NCBI RefSeq assembly: GCF_024732245.1
Contig: NZ_CP093845.1
Span: 1,860,001-1,924,000 of the forward strand
Length of the DNA stretch: 64,000 bases
DNA from: Dietzia sp. B32
GTDB lineage: Bacteria; Actinomycetota; Actinomycetes; Mycobacteriales; Mycobacteriaceae
Direction of reading: 5' to 3'
Numbering within the stretch: the first letter of the stretch is position 1; the number at the start of each line of letters is the position of its first letter. The notes beneath the pieces are model-generated. The model had not been told where the DNA came from, ran no database searches, and saw only the letters and a list, made by a program, of their open reading frames with translations. A program made the translations under genes and the position numbers. Shown here piece after piece: positions 58,418 to 64,000 of this stretch.

Positions 58418-58525
58418 GGCGGGTATCGGTCCTTTCTCGTCACACTCGGAAGGCGTGACCGGTCTGTGCACGCCGTCTCGATCAACCTAATGTGGGGCTC
58501 AGACATTCCTTCAGGTGAGGTGCCC

Positions 58526-59098
58526 GTGACCGCTACCCCGCTCAGCCCGGAGGACCTCGCGGTCCTCGACCGGGCCACCACCTTGTTCGGCCGGGCGCTC
58601 GCCGGTGGGCTCGACGGTGACTGCGCGGCCTGCCCGGGCTGGACCCGCCGGGACTGTGCCAACCACGTCCTCGGCGGCGGGCTGCGCTATGCCGCGTACT
58701 TCCCGCGGCTCCCGGAGTCGGAGATCGCGTGGACCCGCACCGCCGACCACGCCGGGGAGAAACCGGTCCCCGCCCTGCACCGCACCTCCGCCGGCCTGCG
58801 TAGAGAGCTGGCGCGGGCCCGGGACGCCGATGCCCTCGTGCAGCACCGCCTGGCGGAGATCCCGGTCCGCGATCTCCTCGCCCTGAGGGTCTTCGAGCTA
58901 CTCGTCCACGCACACGATCTCGCACCGGAGACGTGGGAGTCGGAGGACACCGAGGAGCTCGCCGAGTGGACCCTCGCGCACGCGCGGAACGTGGTGGAGC
59001 TGATGCGGACCTTCGACGTGTTCGCCGACGCGGTACCGGTCCCGATCGGGGCCGATGCCCGCTCCCGGCTCCTCGCACTGTCCGGCCGCCGGATTTAA
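58526..59098 (+). CDS. DinB-like / mycothiol-dependent maleylpyruvate-isomerase family protein (TIGR03086 type)
   Basis: A 190-residue protein with the N-terminal pattern of the TIGR03086 group, ACPGWTRRDCANHVLGGGLR, and a helical bundle ending RDLLALRVFELLVHAHDLA. The histidines in NHV and VHAHD are in the positions used for metal by DinB-fold enzymes. Family members act as mycothiol-dependent transferases or isomerases; substrate unknown. GTG 58526 follows GAGGTG; ATG 58490 is an in-frame alternative. Divergent from htpG. Confidence 0.76.
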   Translation: MTATPLSPEDLAVLDRATTLFGRALAGGLDGDCAACPGWTRRDCANHVLGGGLRYAAYFPRLPESEIAWTRTADHAGEKPVPALHRTSAGLRRELARARDADALVQHRLAEIPVRDLLALRVFELLVHAHDLAPETWESEDTEELAEWTLAHARNVVELMRTFDVFADAVPVPIGADARSRLLALSGRRI

Positions 59099-59184
59099 CG
59101 TGACTCGGACCACACTGCGGGACTAGCGTTACCCGTACCGGGCGGCATCGGATGGCGGGCGCCCACGACGAGAGACCGCGTCAG

Positions 59185-59613
59185 ATGGCCATGACATGCA
59201 GCCCGTACATCTCCTTCCCGGGCAACGCCGGGGAGGCGTTCCCGTACTACCGCGAGCTCTTCGGCGGGGAACTCAGCCTGATGACATACGACCAGTTCCC
59301 GTCGACGGACGACTTCCCGTTCGACCCTCCACACGGCTCGGTCGCGCACGCGACCCTCGAAGCGCCGGGAATCACCCTCACCGGCGGTGACGCCATGGGA
59401 GAGTCTCTCCCCGAGACGAGAAGCGACGTCTACTCGTTCCTCCTCGGATTCGACGCGGAGGACGACGCCCGCGCATTCCTCGCCAAGGTCACCGACAGCG
59501 GGGGCCAGATGGCGATGCCGTTCGAGGTCGCGCCGTGGGGCGACCGGTACGGCCAGGTCCACGACCGGTTCGGCGTCCGCTGGGACGTGGTGGTCCCGGG
59601 GACCGGCGAATAG
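59185..59613 (+). CDS. VOC-superfamily PhnB-like protein
   Basis: A 142-residue glyoxalase/VOC-fold protein of the PhnB (3-demethylubiquinone-methyltransferase-like) type: SPYISFPGNAGEAFPYYREL, FGGELSLMTYDQFP, and the C-terminal APWGDRYGQVHDRFGVRWDV. Function unknown; members bind small molecules or metals. ATG 59185 follows GAGAG; an ATG 11 codons upstream would add a stretch without similarity. Confidence 0.82.
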   Translation: MAMTCSPYISFPGNAGEAFPYYRELFGGELSLMTYDQFPSTDDFPFDPPHGSVAHATLEAPGITLTGGDAMGESLPETRSDVYSFLLGFDAEDDARAFLAKVTDSGGQMAMPFEVAPWGDRYGQVHDRFGVRWDVVVPGTGE

Positions 59614-59710
59614 CCGGCAGCCCGGCGGAACCCGGGACCCAGGGGCCATCTGGCGTCGAGACTGGCGGAAGCCACCCATATCCATCGCCCGTGCTTGTTA
59701 ACGTTCAGGC

Positions 59711-60487
59711 ATGGAAATTTCTGGAGCAAGTGCCATCGTCACGGGCGGTGCGTCGGGAATCGGCGCCGCCGTCGTCCGTCAGCTCGCCGCCAAGGGCGCC
59801 AAGGTGGTCGTCGCCGACCTCAACGCCGAGAAGGGTGAGGCCCTGGCGAACGAGGTCGGGGGCGTGTTCGTCTCCGTCGACGTGACCAAGACCGACCAGA
59901 ACGAGAAGGCCGTCGCCGCCGCCCTCGAGCTGGGCCCGCTGCGCTACCTCGTCAACTCGGCCGGCATCGGCTGGGCGCAGCGCACGATCGGTCGCGACGG
60001 CGAGTACTCGTCGGCGTTCGACATCGATTCGTTCCGCAAGGTCATCGACATCAACCTGATCGGCTCGTTCGACATGCTGCGGCTCGCCGCCACCAAGATG
60101 AGCACCCAGGAAGCGGACGAGGACGGACAGAAGGGCGCCATCGTCAACATGGCGTCCGTCGCCGCGTTCGACGGCCAGATCGGCCAGGCCGCGTACTCCG
60201 CGTCCAAGGGCGGAATCGTGGGCCTCACCCTGCCCGTCGCGCGTGACCTCTCGGCCGCCGGCATCCGCCTCAACACGGTGGCCCCCGGCCTCATCGACAC
60301 CCCGATCTACGGCGAGGGCCCGGACTCGGAGGCGTTCAAGGCCAACCTCGGCTCGAACGTCCTGTTCCCGAAGCGTCTCGGTTCGGGCGACGAGCTGGCG
60401 TCCATGGTCATGGAGCTGCTCACCAACCCGTACATGAACGCCGAGACCATCCGCGTCGACGGTGGCATCCGGATGCCACCGAAGTGA
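59711..60487 (+). CDS. 3-hydroxyacyl-CoA dehydrogenase-type SDR (HSD10-like)
   Basis: A 258-residue SDR: TGGASGIGAAVVRQLAAKG, VVADLNAEKGE (acidic residue favouring NAD), catalytic Ser in NMASVAAFDG and YSASKGGIVG, and the ending NAETIRVDGGIRMPPK. The pattern LIDTPIYGEGPDSEAFKANL fits the HSD10 / 2-methyl-3-hydroxybutyryl-CoA dehydrogenase group, active in beta-oxidation and isoleucine breakdown. TAACGT lies 6 bases before the ATG. Followed by a strong terminator. Confidence 0.87.
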   Translation: MEISGASAIVTGGASGIGAAVVRQLAAKGAKVVVADLNAEKGEALANEVGGVFVSVDVTKTDQNEKAVAAALELGPLRYLVNSAGIGWAQRTIGRDGEYSSAFDIDSFRKVIDINLIGSFDMLRLAATKMSTQEADEDGQKGAIVNMASVAAFDGQIGQAAYSASKGGIVGLTLPVARDLSAAGIRLNTVAPGLIDTPIYGEGPDSEAFKANLGSNVLFPKRLGSGDELASMVMELLTNPYMNAETIRVDGGIRMPPK

Positions 60488-60511
60488 ACTGATCCCGCCC
60501 CATCCAACGAG

Positions 60512-60561
60512 AAGGACGTTCCGCGCACTCCCCTCTCGGGCGATGTGCGCGGAACGTCCTT
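60512..60561. terminator. Rho-independent terminator between convergent genes
   Basis: A perfect 17-bp stem (AAGGACGTTCCGCGCAC and its complement) with a 16-base loop, followed by TTTCC on the plus strand and preceded by TCTCGTTGG on the other. It lies between the SDR and gluD. Confidence 0.9.
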
Positions 60562-60566
60562 TTCCA

Positions 60567-60608
60567 CGTGCGGGCTTCGACGTGCGGGCTTCGACGTGCG
60601 GACTTCGG
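60567..60608. repeat. 14-bp tandem repeat, three copies
   Basis: Three contiguous units of CGTGCGGGCTTCGA (third copy CGTGCGGACTTCGG) lie just after the 3' end of gluD, between the terminator and the gene. Confidence 0.88.
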
Positions 60609-60616
60609 CGGGGCGG

Positions 60617-61447
60617 TCAGGCCTTGGCGCGGCGCTTCTTCATCCGGCCCTCCAGGTAGACGGCGAACTTGGTGAGCGAGTAGTTGATGATGATGAACAG
60701 GATGCCCGCAACGATGTACGCGGGAACGGTGTTCGCGTACGCCGACCCCAGGGTCTTGGACCAGTTGAGCAGCTCGAGGTAGGTGATCCCGTAGCCGAGC
60801 GCGGAGTCCTTGAGGACGACGACGAGCTGGCCGACGAGGGCCGGGAGCATCGCCGTGAGCGCCTGGGGGAGCTGGATCGAGCGCAGCACCTGCCCGGGGG
60901 TCAGCCCGACCGCCAGTCCCGCCTCGGACTGCCCCTTGGGCAGTCCGTGGACACCCGAGCGGACGAGCTCGGCGATGACCGCGCCGTTGTAGAGGGTCAG
61001 CGCGGTGACGACGGCGGCGAGCGGCGCGTGCTGGTTGGGCACGATGTTGGAGGTGGCGAAGTAGCCGAAGTAGGCGAAGACCATCATCAGCAGCACGGGA
61101 ACGGCGCGGAAGAACTCCACGATCACGCTGCAGAACCAGCGCAACGGGGCGAACGGCGAGAGCCGGCCCATGCCGAAGAGCAGACCGAAGATCACGGCGA
61201 GCACGATGGAGATCGCCGCCGCGGTGAACGTCCCCCGCAGACCGGGTATGAGGTAGGACGTCCACACCTCGGGGTCGGTGACGAACGGCTCCCACATGAA
61301 CAGCTTGAGCTGCCCGGCCTTCTCGAACTGCAGGTAGATGAAGTAGATGAGGCCGATCGCGAGGATCGCGCCGACCACCGTGAGGAGCTTGTGGCGCAGC
61401 CGGGCCTTGGGGCCGGGTGCATCGAACAGGACGGCCTGGGTGCTCAT
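60617..61447 (-). CDS. gluD: Glutamate-type amino-acid ABC transporter permease GluD
   Basis: A 276-residue permease of the HisMQ family. Hydrophobic segments start at about residue 25; the EAA loop for contact with the ATPase is QSEAGLAVGLTPGQVLRSIQ LPQAL (two adjoining stretches), and FRAVPVLLMMVFAYFG is the conserved third-helix segment. It is the last gene of gluABCD, coupled to gluC by ATGA. The system imports glutamate in Corynebacterium; here the substrate is inferred from order and family. Confidence 0.88.
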   Translation of the reverse strand: MSTQAVLFDAPGPKARLRHKLLTVVGAILAIGLIYFIYLQFEKAGQLKLFMWEPFVTDPEVWTSYLIPGLRGTFTAAAISIVLAVIFGLLFGMGRLSPFAPLRWFCSVIVEFFRAVPVLLMMVFAYFGYFATSNIVPNQHAPLAAVVTALTLYNGAVIAELVRSGVHGLPKGQSEAGLAVGLTPGQVLRSIQLPQALTAMLPALVGQLVVVLKDSALGYGITYLELLNWSKTLGSAYANTVPAYIVAGILFIIINYSLTKFAVYLEGRMKKRRAKA

Positions 61448-62106
61448 CGCTTCACCGACAGCTTCCGGGAGAGGGAGGTGGTCCACAGCCCGATCGGGAG
61501 GGTGAGGACCACGAAGACCATGGCGAAGAAGAAGAACGTCGGGAGGCTGGCGCCCTCGTTCTCCGTGATGACCTGGAGCAGACCGGCGGAGTCCCCGACG
61601 CCGATGACCGCGGCCACCGTCGAGTTCTTGATCAGCGCGATGATCACCGACCCGAGCGGCGCGATGGCGCCGCGGAACGCCTGGGGGAGGATCACCTCAC
61701 GCAGCGACTGGCCGAAACCCAGACCGATCGAGCGCGCGGCCTCCGCCTGCCCCACCGGCACCGTGTTGACACCCGAGCGCAGGGCCTCGCAGATGTAGGC
61801 CGCGTGGTAGATCGCCAGCATGATCGCCGCCCACCAGAAGGCGTTGCGGGCGAAGTCGTCCGACACCGAAAGCTGGAGGATGAAGGACAGTCCCAGGATG
61901 GAGAAGACCATCAGCAGGGTGAGCGGCATGTTCCGGAACGTGTTGACGTAGGAGGTCCCCAGTAGACGCAGGACGGCCACCGGGGATACGCGGAGGACGG
62001 CGATGATCGTCCCCAGGACCATTGCCCCGATGGTGCCGAGGACCGAGAGCTGGATCGTCACCCAGACCGCCCCGAGGACGTCGTAGTCGGCGAAGATGTC
62101 GCCCAT
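61444..62106 (-). CDS. gluC: Glutamate-type amino-acid ABC transporter permease GluC
   Basis: A 220-residue HisMQ-family permease, partner of GluD. Conserved segments are TFRNMPLTLLMVFSILG and the EAA loop QAEAARSIGLGFGQSLREVI followed by LPQAFRGAIAPLG. Five membrane helices expected. GGAAGGTGG precedes the ATG. A long hairpin separates it from gluB upstream. Confidence 0.9.
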   Translation of the reverse strand: MGDIFADYDVLGAVWVTIQLSVLGTIGAMVLGTIIAVLRVSPVAVLRLLGTSYVNTFRNMPLTLLMVFSILGLSFILQLSVSDDFARNAFWWAAIMLAIYHAAYICEALRSGVNTVPVGQAEAARSIGLGFGQSLREVILPQAFRGAIAPLGSVIIALIKNSTVAAVIGVGDSAGLLQVITENEGASLPTFFFFAMVFVVLTLPIGLWTTSLSRKLSVKR

Positions 62107-62136
62107 GGTCCACCTTCCGTGTGGGGGTGCCCGCCT

Positions 62137-62170
62137 CCCTCCGCGCTCCGACTGGTCGGGGCGCGGAGGG
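62137..62170 (-). other. Intercistronic hairpin between gluB and gluC
   Basis: A 10-bp perfect stem (CCCTCCGCGC / GCGCGGAGGG) closes an inner 5-bp stem (CCGAC / GTCGG). Immediately beyond are two copies of GGGTCGGATCAGGT (62180-62193 and 62206-62219), the second touching the gluB stop. In such operons a hairpin after the binding-protein gene often stabilises its mRNA or partly terminates transcription, giving more binding protein than permease. Confidence 0.6.
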
Positions 62171-62218
62171 TGCGGCGGTGGGTCGGATCAGGTGCTGAGC
62201 CGACCGGGTCGGATCAGG

Positions 62219-63034
62219 TCAGGAGCAGGCGTCCGGCTCGGGCGGGTTGCCCTCGCCCGGGGTGAAGCCCGCGGCGCCGAGGTTCTCCTCGACCGCGGTG
62301 TCCCAGCTGCCGTCGGAGACCATCTCGCGGATGGCCTCGTTGATCTGCTCGCACTTTTCCATGTCGCCCTTGGCGATGCCGATGCCGTACCGCTCCTCGG
62401 TGAACGGCGAGCCGACCACCTTGAGCTGGCCCTGGTACTGGTCCTGGGAGGCGTAGCCAGCCAGGATCGTGTCATCGGTGGTCAGGGCGTCGACCGCGTT
62501 GGACACCAGAGCGGAGACACACTCGGAGTACGTGCCGAACTCCTGCAGGTTCACGCCCGGGACCTGCTCCTTGACCGTCTGGGCCGAGGTCGAGCCGGTG
62601 ACCGAGCAGAGGCGCTTGCCGTCGAGGGAGTCCGGCCCGGTGATCGAGTCGTCGTCGGCGCGGACCAGCAGGTCCTGACCGGCGATGAAGTACGGACCGG
62701 CGAAGCCGACCTTCTCCTTGCGGGAGTCGGTGATGGAGTAGGTGGCCACGATCATGTCGACCTGGCCGGTCTCCAGCAGCGTCTCGCGCTGGGCGCTGGG
62801 CGCCTGCACCCACTGGATGTCGTCCGCGGAGGTGCCGAGCTTCTCGGCGACGTAGCGCGCCACGTCGACATCGAACCCGGTGTAGTCGTTGCCCTCCTTC
62901 AGACCGAGACCCGGCTGGTCGAACTTGATGCCGACCTTGAGCTCGTTCCCGCCGCCGTCATCACTGCTGCACGCGCCCAGGCCCAGGGCCAGGGCGACGG
63001 CCGCCGTGGCGGCTCCGATCCGTCGGATATTCAT
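62219..63034 (-). CDS. gluB: Glutamate-type ABC transporter substrate-binding lipoprotein GluB
   Basis: A 271-residue SBP_bac_3 family lipoprotein: signal peptide with lipobox LGAC near residue 22, then VGIKFDQPGLGLKEGNDYTG, GFDVDVARYVAEKLG, VDMIVATYSITDSRKEKVGF and GPYFIAGQDLLV. Two Cys (LCSVTGS, YSECVSAL) may pair. It delivers the amino acid to GluC/GluD at the outer membrane face. The ATG follows GAGGAG. Confidence 0.92.
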   Translation of the reverse strand: MNIRRIGAATAAVALALGLGACSSDDGGGNELKVGIKFDQPGLGLKEGNDYTGFDVDVARYVAEKLGTSADDIQWVQAPSAQRETLLETGQVDMIVATYSITDSRKEKVGFAGPYFIAGQDLLVRADDDSITGPDSLDGKRLCSVTGSTSAQTVKEQVPGVNLQEFGTYSECVSALVSNAVDALTTDDTILAGYASQDQYQGQLKVVGSPFTEERYGIGIAKGDMEKCEQINEAIREMVSDGSWDTAVEENLGAAGFTPGEGNPPEPDACS

Positions 63035-63093
63035 GGGTTCTCCTCGTGGGATGGGTGGATGGGTCTCGTACGGGTCCGCGGACGGTCCCTGGG

Positions 63094-63828
63094 TCAGTTG
63101 GTGAGGATCTTGGACAGGAAGTCCTTGGCGCGGGAGCTCTGCGGGTTGGTGAAGAACTCCTCGGGGGTGGCCTGTTCGACCAACTCCCCGTCCGCCATGA
63201 AGATCACACGGTCGGCCGCCTTCCGGGCGAAGCCCATCTCGTGGGTCACCACGACCATGGTCATCCCGGTCTTGGCGAGCCCCGTCATCACGTCGAGGAC
63301 CTCGTTGATCATCTCCGGGTCCAGGGCCGACGTCGGCTCGTCGAACAGCATGACCTTGGGATCCATGGCCAGCGACCGGGCGATCGCCACACGCTGCTGC
63401 TGCCCTCCGGACAGCTGAGCCGGGTACTTGTCGGCCTGCTGCTGGACCCCGACCCGTTCCAGCAGTTCCATCGCCCGCTTCTCCGCCTCGGCCTTCGACT
63501 GCTTGCGGACCTTGATGGGCCCGAGCGTCACGTTCTCGAGGATCGTCTTGTGCGCGAAGAGATTGAACGACTGGAACACCATCCCGACGTCGGCACGCAG
63601 CTTCGCCAGCGCCTTGCCCTCCTCGGGCAGGTGGTTGCCGTCGATGGTGATGGAGCCGGACTCGAAGGTTTCCAGCCTGTTGATCGTGCGGCACAACGTC
63701 GACTTCCCGGACCCCGAGGGTCCGATCACCACGACGACCTCCCCCTGCTCGATGGACAGGTTGATGTCCTTGAGCGCGTGGAAGTCACCGAAGTGCTTAT
63801 TGACGCCTGAGATCTCGACGAGAGCCAT
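63094..63828 (-). CDS. gluA: Glutamate-type ABC transporter ATP-binding protein GluA
   Basis: A 244-residue polar-amino-acid ABC ATPase: Walker [14 protein letters not shown]-loop [13 protein letters not shown], signature [16 protein letters not shown], Walker [15 protein letters not shown] and the switch His in [11 protein letters not shown]. First gene of gluABCD. TATGAT lies 6 bases before the ATG with no Shine-Dalgarno sequence, indicating a leaderless operon mRNA. Divergent from the desaturase gene. Confidence 0.95.
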   Translation of the reverse strand: MALVEISGVNKHFGDFHALKDINLSIEQGEVVVVIGPSGSGKSTLCRTINRLETFESGSITIDGNHLPEEGKALAKLRADVGMVFQSFNLFAHKTILENVTLGPIKVRKQSKAEAEKRAMELLERVGVQQQADKYPAQLSGGQQQRVAIARSLAMDPKVMLFDEPTSALDPEMINEVLDVMTGLAKTGMTMVVVTHEMGFARKAADRVIFMADGELVEQATPEEFFTNPQSSRAKDFLSKILTN

Positions 63829-63940
63829 AGTGGGATCATAAAGGTCGGGTGAACGGTTGCGTCCCAACTCGGCCGGACCAGTCCACCGCCGCGAGGACTT
63901 TGCGGTCGACACGACCCACGACGCTGCGTACCGTCATGCC

Positions 63941-64000
63941 ATGGCGATATCTGATGTTAGGGAATACGCCCATCTCTCCGCCGAGGACGTCGATGCCATC
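63941..64000 (+). CDS. Fatty-acid desaturase (DesA3-like), N-terminal fragment
   Basis: The first 20 codons only, MAISDVREYAHLSAEDVDAI, cut by the window edge. They resemble the N-terminus of mycobacterial stearoyl-CoA delta-9 desaturase DesA3, which makes oleoyl-CoA, the precursor of 10-methylstearate made by TmsA/TmsB. TACCGT lies 6 bases before the ATG, matching other leaderless starts here. The histidine boxes are outside the window, so the call is provisional. Confidence 0.55.
   Translation, partial: MAISDVREYAHLSAEDVDAI

Noticed and set aside
56495-58520. A long plus-strand frame running through htpG.
   Set aside because: It is antisense to htpG; only its last 191 codons, from GTG 58526, are real (DinB-like protein).
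60567-60608. Could the regularly repeated 14-bp units be a CRISPR array?
   Set aside because: The units are contiguous without spacers, there are only three, and no cas genes are near. The same holds for the 24-bp array at 55397.

Overview
The window is chromosomal DNA from a high-GC actinobacterium of the mycolic-acid lineage (Mycobacteriales), most like Dietzia. This placement is inference from gene content: a SigK/RskA pair beside an MPT83-like fasciclin lipoprotein, a 10-methyl (tuberculostearic) fatty-acid operon, DUF732 and DUF1906 secreted proteins, gluABCD in corynebacterial order, the start of a DesA3-like desaturase, and many apparently leaderless starts (TANNNT 6-7 nt before ATG/GTG). 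No rRNA, tRNA, CRISPR, prophage, plasmid functions or insertion sequence was recognised.

Layout. 0-10 kb: end of an L,D-transpeptidase, a POT peptide transporter, a tandem pair of CNNM/CBS membrane proteins, a DUF4112 protein, a lipoprotein penicillin-binding protein, an SDR and an acyl-CoA dehydrogenase. 10-18 kb: the SigK neighbourhood. The fasciclin lipoprotein and a membrane-anchored molybdopterin oxidoreductase diverge from two sites resembling SigK promoters; sigK-rskA follow; a convergent tmsA-tmsB operon (10-methyl fatty acids) and a sterol-desaturase-family protein complete the block. 18-34 kb: mostly single housekeeping or envelope genes (DUF732, patatin, DUF4262, aroD, SRPBCC, DUF1697, DUF2599 lipoprotein, GNAT, a condensation-domain acyltransferase, a hydrolase), a NadE-cysteine hydrolase fusion, pirin, DedA, YdcF, an AlkA-like glycosylase, a class III cyclase, tpx, an FMN reductase and a double-hotdog thioesterase. 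33-46 kb: a histidine kinase and response regulator arranged tail to tail, cysE, an ABM monooxygenase, a Tat-exported DUF1906 protein, an SDR, dapA, a second tandem CNNM/CBS pair, another pirin and a BCCT transporter. 46-54 kb: a CAP protein, then diacylglycerol kinase-AGPS-like flavoprotein diverging from tetR-glpD (the same gene set as M. tuberculosis Rv2249c-Rv2252), an acetoacetate decarboxylase-like protein and aspA. 54-64 kb: a PAP2 phosphatase, a macro-domain gene with a probable late frameshift, a membrane protein, htpG, DinB-like and VOC proteins, an SDR, gluABCD and the start of a fatty-acid desaturase.

Points not explained by ordinary annotation: (i) the NadE fusion, which joins an ammonia-consuming synthetase to an amidase-type fold; (ii) short tandem repeats sitting repeatedly at or across gene 3' ends; (iii) several unrelated intergenic inverted repeats, one flanked by 10-bp direct repeats and one a perfect 27-bp hairpin; (iv) two very small genes (38 and 41 codons) with strong ribosome binding sites, one beneath a GlxR/CRP-type site.

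All functional names come from reading translations and motifs by eye; no database search was run.
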